The notes beneath the pieces are model-generated. The model made no database searches. It was not told where the DNA came from and worked only from the letters and a program-made list of their open reading frames with translations. DNA of 14,865 nt from SIG510 sp045540975 (lineage in GTDB: Bacteria > Bacillota > Clostridia > Oscillospirales > JAAYXM01): NCBI GenBank assembly GCA_045540975.1, contig JAZQIE010000024.1:1-14865 (forward strand). The letters are read 5' to 3'. The stretch's first letter is position 1, and every line of letters starts with the position of its first letter. The translations under genes and the position numbers were made by a program. Positions 1-8,047 of this stretch are shown here, piece after piece.

Positions 1-4
1 GATG

Positions 5-40
5 GAAAAATTGAGGCACCCTCCGCGGAGGGTGCCTCAA
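5..40 (-). terminator. Intrinsic terminator of pheS-pheT
   Basis: Positions 11-40 form a perfect 30-base palindrome whose arms are 15 nt each and GC-rich at the centre; in RNA it folds with a tight loop. Read on the minus strand it is followed by a run of five U (complement of 6-10). It starts 10 bases after the pheT stop codon, so it ends the pheS-pheT transcript. The plus-strand reading has only a mixed A/T tract and would be a weaker terminator. Confidence 0.9.
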
Positions 41-50
41 AATATTTTAT

Positions 51-2492
51 TTACTTATTTCTTGCTTCTGCGCCGAGGTTTTTGGTGAGTTTCTTGGTCA
101 CAACCCCTACAACCGCTTCGATTTCCTCGGTGGTCAGGGTTTTATCGTCCGCACCGATGACGATGCGGAGGGTGACCGACTTCTTATCCTCGGGCACGTG
201 CTTGCCCTTGTATTCCTCCACAAACTTGACATCGCGGAGTGCCTTGCTCTGACCCTTACAGCCGAGCGCGGTCGCACGGATTTTCTCCCACGGTGTGTTG
301 CGCTCAAAGAGGAGGGAGATATCGTAATCGGTGAGCGGGAATTCCGCGAGATGCTCAAATGTGTTGGTGCGCGAGGTGAAGGGGCGGAGTTCATCCAAAT
401 CCAGTTCAAAGAGCATGACGTAACCGGTCTTGATTCCGCAACCCAAAGCCGCCTTCTTTGAGAGGAGTGCGAGGTTTCCGACCTGCGCGTCTCCAACATA
501 GACATTCAGCCACACGGTTTCATCCGCCCAAACGGGTTTTGCCTCCTGACGGAAGGTGAAGCCTTCCATATGGGTATATCTCGGCATCATCTCAACCGCA
601 CCCTTCGCGGTGCGGAAGAGGGTGGTGACATCGTCTCCGCCGCACACCCAAGCCGCGGCAAGACCGCGCTTCTGACTCGGCAAAAGTTCGATATCGTAAT
701 ACGGGGAGGTGTAATTCTCGTCACGGATGACCATTGCGGTCTCGAAAATCGCAAAGTCATCGAAATAACGCTGGTTGTGTGCCACCGCCTTCGCGAGATT
801 CGGAAGGAGGGAGGAGCGGATGTAACGCTCGGTGGGAGACGGCGGGGTGGAGAGCTTGAAGATGCCCGCGGTATCCTGCAGAATCGCATCCACACACTCG
901 TCACTCATCCACGGATAGGTGAAGATTTCCTGCATTCCGCAGCGGATTGCGAGGTATTCCTTCGCCTTGCGCTCGATATCCACATCCAGCTGATTGATTG
1001 CGCCCTCAAACGAGGTGGTAATCGGGGTGGCTTCGAAATTCTCATAGCCGTACATTCTTGCGACTTCTTCCATGATGTCCGCCTTGATGGAGACATCACC
1101 GGTGGAGCGCCAGGAGGGTACGGTGATGTGCATGATATCGCCGTCAAACGCGACCGCATACCCCATCGCGCCCATCTTACGGGCAATGGTCTCATTCGGG
1201 ATACGCTTGCCCAAGCGGCTTTCCAGCCATGCGAGGGATACGTCAATTTTCGCGCATTCCAGTTTCTTCGGGTAGGTGTCCGAGAAAGCGGAAACCGTCA
1301 CCTCGGGGTACAGCTCGCGGAACAGCTCCATGGAAAGGGAGAGCGCAAGGTCGCAGCGCTCGGGGTCGATGCCCTTCTCATAACGGGAGACCGCTTCGGT
1401 GCGGTTATCGTAGCGCAGCGCGGTGCGGCGAACACCGCTTGCGGCAAAGTTTGCGATTTCCAAAATCACGGTCTTGGTGGTGGGGAGGACCGAATCCTTC
1501 GCGCCGCCCATAACACCCGCAAGACCCACAGGACTCTGGGTGTCCGCAATGACCAGATCATCCTCGCAGAGCGCGAGTTCCTTGCCGTTTAAGAGCAGGA
1601 GTTCTTCCTCCGCTTTTGCGCGGCGCACCACGATATGGTCATGGATGTTATCCTTGTCAAACGCATGAGTGGGCTGACCCACCGCCATCATGACATAGTT
1701 TGTAATATCAACCAGCGCGTTAATCGGGCGCTGACCCACGCGCCACAACATGGTCTGCATGGCAAACGGGGACGCCTTCACGCTCAAATTCTCGAGCTGA
1801 ACACCGATGTAACGCGGGCAGCGCTCGGTGTCTGCAATTTCAATCTTGAGCTCGGAAACGTCGGGCACAACATACGGCGCAATCTCTTTCAGCGGCAAAT
1901 CGTAGAGCGCCGCAAGTTCACGCGCGATGCCGTAATGCCCCCAAAGGTCGGGGCGGTTGGTGAGCGACTTGTTGTCAATCTCCAAAATCATATCGGAAAG
2001 CCCCAGCGCCTCCGCTACGGAAGTCCCCGCGGGTGCGTCAAAGTCGGAGAGGTCCACAATGGTGGCTTCCTCCTCGAACGGGAACAGGTCAAAAAGCCCA
2101 ATCTCCGAGGAGGCACAAATCATGCCGTAGCTTTCCACACCGCGCAGTTTCGCAAGACCGATTTTTACCGGCTCGTCCTCGCCGTGCCAACGTACCATCG
2201 CGCCCGGGATTGCAACCGCAACCTTCTCGCCCGCGTACAGATTCGAGCCGCCGCACACGATGTCTTTGATTTCACCGCCGACATCCACCTTGCAAATACG
2301 GAGTTTTTCCGCATTCGGATGGGGGAGTACCTCGGTAATGACACCGACAATGATATTTTGAAATTCGTCTGCCAGATTGGTAACGCCCTCCACCTCAACG
2401 GTTGCCATGGTCAGGTCATACGCGAGACGGGAGAGGTCCATATCCTCGGGCAGAGCAACATATTCTTTAATCCAATTGAGTGAAACTTTCAT
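51..2492 (-). CDS. pheT: Phenylalanine--tRNA ligase beta subunit
   Basis: The 813-residue product is the usual size for bacterial PheT, the large subunit of the cytoplasmic alpha2-beta2 enzyme that charges tRNA-Phe. Visible domains in order are: the N-terminal start MKVSLNWIKEYV; a tRNA-binding OB fold at about 40-150 (VGVITEVLPHPNAEKLRICK and CGGSNLYAGEKVAVAIPGA); the B3/B4 region, including the editing site, at about 210-390 (NRPDLWGHYGIARELA lies just before it); the B5 and catalytic-like core at about 400-690 (IMEEVARMYGYEN, RSSLLPNLAKAVAHN); and a C-terminal anticodon-binding FDX-ACB domain from about 715 (EFPLTDYDISLLF). The start is set by a GGAGGG ribosome site at 2501-2506. The gene follows pheS after 15 bases and is presumably co-transcribed with it. 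No frame break is seen. Confidence 0.97.
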   Translation of the reverse strand: MKVSLNWIKEYVALPEDMDLSRLAYDLTMATVEVEGVTNLADEFQNIIVGVITEVLPHPNAEKLRICKVDVGGEIKDIVCGGSNLYAGEKVAVAIPGAMVRWHGEDEPVKIGLAKLRGVESYGMICASSEIGLFDLFPFEEEATIVDLSDFDAPAGTSVAEALGLSDMILEIDNKSLTNRPDLWGHYGIARELAALYDLPLKEIAPYVVPDVSELKIEIADTERCPRYIGVQLENLSVKASPFAMQTMLWRVGQRPINALVDITNYVMMAVGQPTHAFDKDNIHDHIVVRRAKAEEELLLLNGKELALCEDDLVIADTQSPVGLAGVMGGAKDSVLPTTKTVILEIANFAASGVRRTALRYDNRTEAVSRYEKGIDPERCDLALSLSMELFRELYPEVTVSAFSDTYPKKLECAKIDVSLAWLESRLGKRIPNETIARKMGAMGYAVAFDGDIMHITVPSWRSTGDVSIKADIMEEVARMYGYENFEATPITTSFEGAINQLDVDIERKAKEYLAIRCGMQEIFTYPWMSDECVDAILQDTAGIFKLSTPPSPTERYIRSSLLPNLAKAVAHNQRYFDDFAIFETAMVIRDENYTSPYYDIELLPSQKRGLAAAWVCGGDDVTTLFRTAKGAVEMMPRYTHMEGFTFRQEAKPVWADETVWLNVYVGDAQVGNLALLSKKAALGCGIKTGYVMLFELDLDELRPFTSRTNTFEHLAEFPLTDYDISLLFERNTPWEKIRATALGCKGQSKALRDVKFVEEYKGKHVPEDKKSVTLRIVIGADDKTLTTEEIEAVVGVVTKKLTKNLGAEARNK

Positions 2493-2507
2493 CTTAGAAA
2501 CCCTCCA

Positions 2508-3545
2508 TTAACGGAACTGGGACAGGAAGCGCAAATCCGTGCTGTGGAACAGACGGACGTCATCCACACCGTAGCGCATCATGACCAGACGGTCGAGACC
2601 GATGTTGACATAGAAGCCGGTGTATTCATCCGGGTCAAGCCCTGCCGCGCGCAGTACATTCGGATGTGGGGTACCGCCCGGCATAATCTCAATCCAGCCA
2701 ACGTGCTTACAAACGCTGCAGCCCTTACCACCGCAGACCAAGCATCCCATATCAATTTCAAAGCCCGGCTCAACAAACGGGAAGAAGCCTGCGCGCATAC
2801 GGACAGGCACATCCTGACCGAAGACCTTGGAGAGAATGCTCTTAATCATGACCTTACCTGCGGTGAAGGTTAAATCCTTGTCCACAATGAGCGCCTCATA
2901 CTGGAAGAATGCGCGCTCGTGACGTGCGTCGGTGGTCTCGTTGCGGTACACACGGCCCGGATACACAAAACGGTACGGGGGCTTGTGGGTGCGCATATAA
3001 CGGACACTCTCGCCCGTCAGGTGCGGACGGAGGCAAAGCTTCTTTTCCGCATCGCCCGTGTCGTGACCCTCAAGCCAGTAGGTGTCCATGCTCTCGCGTG
3101 CGGGGTGCGCGGGGGGGAAGTTTAAGGTATCAAACGCGGAGTATTCGCTTGTGATATCCGACCCCTGGAAAATCTCAAACCCCATGGAGCGGAAGGCATC
3201 GTTTAAGTCGTAGCACATCTGGGTGATGGGGTGCAGCGCGCCGCCCTCGGGCAGAATGCCGGGTACCGACACGTCAAAGTCGGTCGGAATCGCCGCGCTC
3301 TTCAGCTTGAGTTCCTCGCGGCAGGTCTCCACCAACTCGGAAAGCTCGTTTTTCGCGGCATTGACCGCCTGACCGAAGTCACGGCGTTCTTCGGGCGGAA
3401 GGGAGGGAAGCCCCTTCATCAGCTCGGTAATCGAGCCCTTCTTTCCAAGGTACGCCGCCTTGATTTCTTGCAGTTCAACCTCGTTTTTTGCGCCGCGGAT
3501 TTTTTCTCTGCCCTCGGCCGCGAGAAGTTGTAATTTCTCTTTCAT
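2508..3545 (-). CDS. pheS: Phenylalanine--tRNA ligase alpha subunit
   Basis: This is the catalytic subunit of phenylalanyl-tRNA synthetase; it activates Phe with ATP and pairs with PheT. I chose the ATG at 3543-3545 (345 residues) because the GGAGG at 3554-3558 lies 8 bases from it. The ATG at 3549-3551 is only 2 bases from that site. An N-terminal coiled-coil arm covers about 1-85. Class II motif 2 is GRVYRNETTDARHE (197-210), motif 3 is GLDRLVMMRYG (316-326), and the Phe-sandwiching FFPF is at 254-257. Four cysteines at 268, 271, 276 and 279 form a C-x2-C-x4-C-x2-C cluster like that of B. subtilis PheS. Oddities: the usual GFAFG of the amino-acid pocket reads GFYVN (310-314), and the usual HTSxxQ reads HLTGES (175-180). 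Identity as PheS is secure; the pocket is atypical. Confidence 0.96.
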   Translation of the reverse strand: MKEKLQLLAAEGREKIRGAKNEVELQEIKAAYLGKKGSITELMKGLPSLPPEERRDFGQAVNAAKNELSELVETCREELKLKSAAIPTDFDVSVPGILPEGGALHPITQMCYDLNDAFRSMGFEIFQGSDITSEYSAFDTLNFPPAHPARESMDTYWLEGHDTGDAEKKLCLRPHLTGESVRYMRTHKPPYRFVYPGRVYRNETTDARHERAFFQYEALIVDKDLTFTAGKVMIKSILSKVFGQDVPVRMRAGFFPFVEPGFEIDMGCLVCGGKGCSVCKHVGWIEIMPGGTPHPNVLRAAGLDPDEYTGFYVNIGLDRLVMMRYGVDDVRLFHSTDLRFLSQFR

Positions 3546-3591
3546 ATCCATTGCCTCCGTTTTCTACGGTAGTAGGTGTCTTAACTAAACT

Positions 3592-3620
3592 ATTATAGTA
3601 TAAGTAGGGTGGATTGTCAA
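3592..3620 (-). promoter_or_regulatory. Consensus sigma-A promoter of pheS-pheT
   Basis: On the minus strand a perfect TTGACA (3615-3620) is 17 bases from a perfect TATAAT (3592-3597). Transcription should start near 3585, leaving a leader of about 40 nt. The -35 box overlaps the stop codon of the upstream permease gene (3617-3619), and no terminator separates them, so read-through from that operon is possible. The leader is too short for a T-box riboswitch, which controls pheS-pheT in some Bacillota. A small CCGT/ACGG stem at 3557-3569 overlaps the ribosome site. Confidence 0.92.
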
Positions 3621-4465
3621 ATACTCAGCAGGAGAATTGCGCCGATTCCGAGAAAGAATCCTAGAGCCTGCCGTGCATTCAGCCGCTCGCGGTAAAATAC
3701 CGCGGAGATAAAGAGCGTGACAAGGATTCCGCCTGCCGAAAGGAGCGGGAAGAGAATCGATGCGGGCATCCGTGCCGCAACATAGACCACAAGCGAGTTG
3801 TGAAACCCGTTTAAGAGTCCGCACACCGAAAACAGCGCCGCGCCGCCCGTCACATACACCTTGACCGTTTTCTTTTCTCGCGTCAGCGCAAGCAGGAAGG
3901 AGGTGACCGCGACCAGCAGGAGCGCAACAATCATAAAATCGTTGCCAAACTCCCCGTCAAAGTCAATCGCCTGCACCTTGAGGACAATGCTTGTCAGTCC
4001 GTTTCCCAAAAACGTGAGCATGGCGCAGAAAAACCACTTCAAATTCACGCGCGCATCCTTTTCGGGGAGATTCATCACAACAATGGCGGCGATGAGAAGC
4101 GCCACACCGCAAATCAGCGAATGCGTGACCGCCTCGCCCAAAAAGAGGAGTCCGTACACGGTGGGCAGGACAGAGGAAAACGACACCATCAGATTCGTGA
4201 GTGCCAAACTCCCGTATCCGCACGCAAGCACCACAAACACCACCGCAAAGGAATACCCGAGCGCAAACAGGAGCGAGTAGGGAAGGAGTGCAAGCGAGAG
4301 CGTACAGCCGCGGTTGACCGCAAGGAACACCAGCGCGGAGCAAAGCGCGGAAATCGAGGAGAACACCAAAACCCCGCGCCCTTCAAATTTCAAGTTGTAC
4401 TGTTTTTGGCACATCCCCTGCAGCCCGATTGCCGCGGCAATGACCGCAATCAAGAGATAATTCAT
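3617..4465 (-). CDS. EamA/DMT-family permease
   Basis: This 282-residue, very hydrophobic protein has about ten predicted membrane spans. They are arranged as two similar halves of five, the size and layout of the drug/metabolite transporter (EamA) family in the inner membrane. The second half ends with a typical pattern: a span with a PASILFPLLSAGGILV-like motif, a short YRERLNARQALG loop, and a last span (GFFLGIGAILLLS). EamA proteins often export amino acids, nucleosides or drugs, but the substrate here cannot be told. Its ATG overlaps the TGA of the upstream acyltransferase gene by 4 bases (ATGA), so the two are probably translationally coupled. A weak GAGGG ribosome site lies inside the upstream gene, about 10 bases before the ATG. 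Confidence 0.85.
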   Translation of the reverse strand: MNYLLIAVIAAAIGLQGMCQKQYNLKFEGRGVLVFSSISALCSALVFLAVNRGCTLSLALLPYSLLFALGYSFAVVFVVLACGYGSLALTNLMVSFSSVLPTVYGLLFLGEAVTHSLICGVALLIAAIVVMNLPEKDARVNLKWFFCAMLTFLGNGLTSIVLKVQAIDFDGEFGNDFMIVALLLVAVTSFLLALTREKKTVKVYVTGGAALFSVCGLLNGFHNSLVVYVAARMPASILFPLLSAGGILVTLFISAVFYRERLNARQALGFFLGIGAILLLSI

Positions 4466-5718
4466 GCGTTTTTTCCCTCGCTGTGCATCAGATACAGTTC
4501 CTCCACCGCAAAGGCAAGCTTTGTCACCACATTCTTCTTCGTGGGATAGCAGTAGAAGGAATCGTTTTCGACCGAAATATCAAAGCAATCCTCGGGTCTG
4601 AGGTAGCAGTAATCGTATTCCACATGAAGGGAGTTGGTCTCACGCGGTGTGCGGATGATTTCATACTCCTCGCCGCGGTACACACCGTGAAGGGTAAACC
4701 CGTTCGCATCGTGGGTGACGGTCGCTTTCCCGAGCTTCTCAAACCTCCAACAGCGCGGCATGGAGTACACCTCCACCTCGTCGGTAAACGAATATCTGCC
4801 TTCGCGCACCTCACGGCGCACATTCTCGCGCTGCCACAAAAACCAGTCGGGGACATGGGAAAACTCGGTGTTTCCGTCGTTTGCGGAAAGTGTGCCGTCC
4901 TCGTGGAGTGTCCACCGCTTTTGACACACGGTGCAGAAAAGCTCCGCACCCGCGCTTGCCATCTCGTGCTCGGCGCGGCAATGCGGACATTGATAGAGAA
5001 TCTTCTCCATCCCCTCCGCGCGGAAGGGCTCGGTGATTTTGATGCCGCTGTTTTTCTGGTATGCGTAGTCATCGTAGGCGAAGGCATCGCGGATGCGCGC
5101 GTTGATTTCCTCGACCGAAAGGGTGGCAGACTCCTCCGCGGTCAGCACCTGTGTGTACACACTGTGCAGCGGTGCCTTCCGCTTCTTGCGGAAGTTCCAA
5201 AACGGGGAGTGCAGATAGTTTCCGTGATGGATGCACACCACCACGGGGACCTTGTTCATCCGAATGAGTTTGCCCAGACTCTCGGGCAAAAACGAGGTCA
5301 CACCGCAGGGAGAGTACCGCGCTTCGGGGTACATACATAAAATATCCCCGCGCGCGAGGACCTTGCGAATGGACTTCACCAAATGCAGGTCGGCGGTAAA
5401 TTTTCGGGTACAAATCGCGCCGATGAGTTCCATCAGCCACGGTCTGCGGTAATACCCGTCAATACTCACCACGTTATTCACCCGATGCGGAAAGGTGGCG
5501 AGTGCGGTGAGTTCAAAATCAATGAAATACATATGATTGGAGAGCAGGAGATACGGCGGTTTGAGTCCCTCCATACTCACCTTGGTAATTTTGTATTCTT
5601 TTCCCATCAACACGATTTTTGAGAGCAGCCAAATCAAAAATACAATGATTTTCGGCTGACGGATGGGATATTTCGCGGTTTTATAGCGTTTTTTGTTCTT
5701 GTAATTGACTTCTTTCAT
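4462..5718 (-). CDS. PlsC-like lysophospholipid acyltransferase with C-terminal zinc ribbon
   Basis: The 418-residue product has a hydrophobic N-terminal segment (about 22-38) and then an acyltransferase domain. Its HX4D catalytic motif is NHMYFID (N61, H62, D67). PEARYS at 131-136 stands where PlsC-type enzymes usually have EGTRS, and MYP just before it supports the family. After the domain (about 240 on) comes a zinc-ribbon-like CPHC (244-247) and CTVC (262-265), then a C-terminal region of about 150 residues that I do not recognise, rich in aromatic and charged residues. Family members transfer acyl chains to lysophosphatidate or related lipids at the membrane; the acceptor here is unknown. 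The start at 5718 follows a GGGGTG site. An open frame continues upstream to 6525, but it overlaps the hydrolase gene on the other strand and lacks any family signal. Confidence 0.85.
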   Translation of the reverse strand: MKEVNYKNKKRYKTAKYPIRQPKIIVFLIWLLSKIVLMGKEYKITKVSMEGLKPPYLLLSNHMYFIDFELTALATFPHRVNNVVSIDGYYRRPWLMELIGAICTRKFTADLHLVKSIRKVLARGDILCMYPEARYSPCGVTSFLPESLGKLIRMNKVPVVVCIHHGNYLHSPFWNFRKKRKAPLHSVYTQVLTAEESATLSVEEINARIRDAFAYDDYAYQKNSGIKITEPFRAEGMEKILYQCPHCRAEHEMASAGAELFCTVCQKRWTLHEDGTLSANDGNTEFSHVPDWFLWQRENVRREVREGRYSFTDEVEVYSMPRCWRFEKLGKATVTHDANGFTLHGVYRGEEYEIIRTPRETNSLHVEYDYCYLRPEDCFDISVENDSFYCYPTKKNVVTKLAFAVEELYLMHSEGKNA

Positions 5719-5735
5719 ATCATTCACCCCATAAG

Positions 5736-5764
5736 AGTGTACCCCATCTTCCTCCAAAATGCAA
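5736..5764 (-). promoter_or_regulatory. Promoter of acyltransferase-permease operon
   Basis: On the minus strand TTGCAT (5759-5764) is 17 bases from TACACT (5736-5741). The predicted start, near 5729, falls at the GGGGTG ribosome site, so the leader would be only about 11 nt. It lies back-to-back with the promoter of the hydrolase gene, with only 2 bases between the two -35 boxes. Confidence 0.7.
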
Positions 5765-5766
5765 GG

Positions 5767-5795
5767 TTGAATCTTTGGGGAAATCGGCGTATAAT
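5767..5795 (+). promoter_or_regulatory. Promoter of alpha/beta hydrolase gene
   Basis: TTGAAT (5767-5772) is 17 bases from a perfect TATAAT (5790-5795). The predicted start near 5802 is immediately before the GGAGG ribosome site (5803-5807), giving a leader of about 13 nt. Confidence 0.82.
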
Positions 5796-5814
5796 GGCAG
5801 ATGGAGGAGATGTT

Positions 5815-6687
5815 ATGATTACACTCACACTCATCATCGCTTTGATTTGCTTCTATCTCGCGTTTTATTCCCCCAAAAACAAGAACAAAGGCCTGCATCT
5901 CTTTGATTACGGGATGCTCGCGCCCTACCGTGACCAACTCAAACAATGGAGCGAGGAGGCAGAAGCCCTTCCGCATACGCGCGTGGAGGTAACCTCCTTT
6001 GACGGACTCACCCTGCGCGGGAAATTCTATGAATATTCGCCCGACGCCCCGGTGGAACTTCTCATGCACGGCTACCGCGGTACATCCGAGCGGGATTTGT
6101 GCGGCGCGGTGCAGCGCTGCTTTTCCTTGGGACACAGCGCACTGCTGGTCGACCAGCGCGGCTGTGGGGAGAGCGAGGGGCGTGTCATCACCTTCGGGGT
6201 CAAGGAATATCGGGACTGCCTGAGTTGGGTGGAATTTTTGGGTGAGCGCACAATCTACCTCGGCGGCATCTCCATGGGTGCCTCCACCGTTCTCATTGCA
6301 TCGGGAAAGCCGCTTCCCGAAACCGTGGTCGGCATCCTCGCGGATTGCGGATACTCCTCCGCGCGCGAGATTATCATGAAAGTCATCGGGGAAATGCACC
6401 TGCCCCCGCGCATCGTATACCCCTTTGTGCGCCTTTCCGCAATCCTCTTCGGCGGCTTTGACCCAAACTCCGAGAGTCCCATGCAATCCCTCAAAACCTG
6501 CACCCGTCCCGTGGTCTTCCTCCACGGCGAGTGTGACGGCTTTGTCCCGTGCGAGATGTCGCGCGCGATGTATGACGTCTGCCCGTCAAAAAAGAAGCTT
6601 GTCACCTTCCCGGGCGCGGACCACGGCATGAGTTATCTCTCGGACGGTGACCGCTATATCGAAGAACTCCGAGACTTTTGGGCATAA
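5815..6687 (+). CDS. Alpha/beta hydrolase with N-terminal membrane anchor
   Basis: The 290-residue product begins with a single hydrophobic segment (about 2-18) followed by lysines, which suggests an uncleaved anchor with the catalytic domain at the membrane. The fold signals are an oxyanion-hole region HGYRG (85-89), the strand LVDQRGCGES (111-120), the nucleophile elbow GISMG with Ser153, the acid Asp241 in GECDGFVP, and His270 in GADHG. All three catalytic residues are present in the expected order. This pattern is common among serine hydrolases (esterase, lipase or peptidase-like) of the BEM46/YqkD kind; the substrate is not predictable. The ATG at 5815 is chosen because GGAGG at 5803-5807 sits 7 bases upstream. 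It is divergent from a lipid acyltransferase operon, so a role in lipid turnover is possible but unproven. Confidence 0.88.
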   Translation: MITLTLIIALICFYLAFYSPKNKNKGLHLFDYGMLAPYRDQLKQWSEEAEALPHTRVEVTSFDGLTLRGKFYEYSPDAPVELLMHGYRGTSERDLCGAVQRCFSLGHSALLVDQRGCGESEGRVITFGVKEYRDCLSWVEFLGERTIYLGGISMGASTVLIASGKPLPETVVGILADCGYSSAREIIMKVIGEMHLPPRIVYPFVRLSAILFGGFDPNSESPMQSLKTCTRPVVFLHGECDGFVPCEMSRAMYDVCPSKKKLVTFPGADHGMSYLSDGDRYIEELRDFWA

Positions 6688-6715
6688 AAAAAGGACTGCA
6701 AGTGCAGTCCTTTTT
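6688..6715. terminator. Bidirectional terminator between convergent genes
   Basis: The arms GGACTGC (6693-6699) and GCAGTCC (6704-6710) close an AAGT loop and are extended by A5 (6688-6692) and T5 (6711-6715). It therefore ends in a U-tract in both directions. It begins right after the hydrolase stop and ends 3 bases before the stop of the convergent ceramidase-like gene, so it serves both. Confidence 0.93.
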
Positions 6716-6718
6716 CTT

Positions 6719-8035
6719 TTAGAGCGAATTGATAAGAGCGAGGGTATCGCGGACGATTTGCTCCGCGGTGCCTTCGGCAAAGTCGGTGCTGACCACCTCG
6801 TAGCCGCCCTCGTCAAATGCCGCTTGGGTGGGGAAGTACGCCTCGTCACCGTTTGAGCAGCAGGTGGCAATGGTAAAGTCAAACTTCGAGCCCGCCTTGA
6901 TCTGCACACCCACATCGGTAAACGGTTCGCCCGGAACCGTGGAGAACACCGCGCCACCTGCGGCAATCGCAACGAGCGGGAGGGAAACCGCGTCGGGGAA
7001 ATCCTTGACACGGACAATGCGCTCAGCCTCACTCACCACTTCAATCTTGCGCATCCCGGTAAATTCGGGGGTTGCGGCGTCTAACCCTTCCGCTTGATAA
7101 ATCGCGCTTCTGCGAATCGCATCCTCAAGCTGGTCGGGATTGCCCTTGTTGTAGCGCGCCATCATGGAAACTTCCTTAAAACGCACCTTGCCGCCTGAGA
7201 TCGGCTTTGCCACTTCGTAATTTGACAACACCGAGTACGCAATCTTTTCACCCATGTACTTTGCACGGCGGTAGCCGTAAATCAAATCATCCGAGTTCGG
7301 GTCAAGGCGCACATCAATGTGGTTGGTGTCGCCCTGCGCACCGTTTAAGTACACACAGTAGGAATTCGGAATGTTTTTCTCATACGTATCGCGCACAAAC
7401 TTGATATAATCCGCGCTCACCTTACAGCCGCCGATGACATCGGGGTGGACTTGGAAAGTCACAATGCCGATTTCAGGTTTTCCCTCACGCTTTAAGATGA
7501 GAAGCTGGCTTTCCTCGTCGGTATCGCCGAGGACATGGTCAATGTTCGGATTCATGCATCCGGGATTGGTCTGCACCGAGCCGTCCTTCATACGGAAGCG
7601 GCGCACAAACGCAACATCCTCAACCCTGCCGCGGCAGACCAGCATCTCGGTGGGGGCAACGTCTTCCAGCGCCATCAAAGCCGCGTCACACAGACGCTTT
7701 TGAAACCAAAGGTTGTATTCCTCGTTTTCCAAAACCCCGTTCTTGCGCGAGGCCTCGGGCCCCAAATGTGTGTGCGAGCAGGTGAGGGAAATCGCCTCAT
7801 ACGGAAGCCCCGTCGCCTTGGAGATTGCCTCGCGCACCTCAGATGCAAAGGAAAGGCGGATGCCGATGTGGTCCAGCGCGAAGAGCAGCGCTTTGGTCTC
7901 CCCATCGTCAAACGCGATGACCGATGCATACAGCGGGTCGAGTACCCCGTCCATCGGACGTTCTTCAAAATACCCCGCAATCAGCGTGCCAAACGGCGGG
8001 GTCATGTCAACTCTTGCAAATCCTGTTTTTAACAT
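6719..8035 (-). CDS. Neutral ceramidase-like protein, copy 1
   Basis: The 438-residue product matches the N-terminal catalytic-domain pattern of neutral/alkaline ceramidases (PF04734 type). It has an opening GFARVDMTPP (5-14), GYFEERPMDGVLDPLY, the metal-binding HTH (His88, His90) in CSHTHLGPE, and a further likely zinc ligand His198 in QVHPDVIGG. True ceramidases have a catalytic serine in an NxGDVSPN-like motif; here the region reads GAQGDTNH (232-239) with no serine. There is no signal peptide and no C-terminal immunoglobulin-like domain, so it is about 440 residues against roughly 650-700 for secreted ceramidases. It is thus probably a cytoplasmic hydrolase or amidase of unknown substrate. 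The ATG at 8035 is preferred: an AGGTG ribosome site lies at the proper distance, whereas the upstream GTG at 8044 overlaps that site. It follows ddh after 12 bases. Confidence 0.8.
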   Translation of the reverse strand: MLKTGFARVDMTPPFGTLIAGYFEERPMDGVLDPLYASVIAFDDGETKALLFALDHIGIRLSFASEVREAISKATGLPYEAISLTCSHTHLGPEASRKNGVLENEEYNLWFQKRLCDAALMALEDVAPTEMLVCRGRVEDVAFVRRFRMKDGSVQTNPGCMNPNIDHVLGDTDEESQLLILKREGKPEIGIVTFQVHPDVIGGCKVSADYIKFVRDTYEKNIPNSYCVYLNGAQGDTNHIDVRLDPNSDDLIYGYRRAKYMGEKIAYSVLSNYEVAKPISGGKVRFKEVSMMARYNKGNPDQLEDAIRRSAIYQAEGLDAATPEFTGMRKIEVVSEAERIVRVKDFPDAVSLPLVAIAAGGAVFSTVPGEPFTDVGVQIKAGSKFDFTIATCCSNGDEAYFPTQAAFDEGGYEVVSTDFAEGTAEQIVRDTLALINSL

Positions 8036-8047
8036 GAAAGTCACCTC

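Noticed and set aside
570..1592. Long plus-strand open frame (about 340 codons) opposite pheT
   Set aside because: It is antisense to conserved PheT domains, has no good ribosome site, and its residues look like a complement artefact of GC-rich codons. Similar frames opposite pheT, pheS, the ceramidase-like genes and the MFS gene were rejected likewise.
5719..6525. Upstream extension of the acyltransferase frame (minus strand, about 269 codons)
   Set aside because: It lies antisense to the well-supported alpha/beta hydrolase gene, crosses both divergent promoters and shows no family signal; the acyltransferase pattern starts after 5718.
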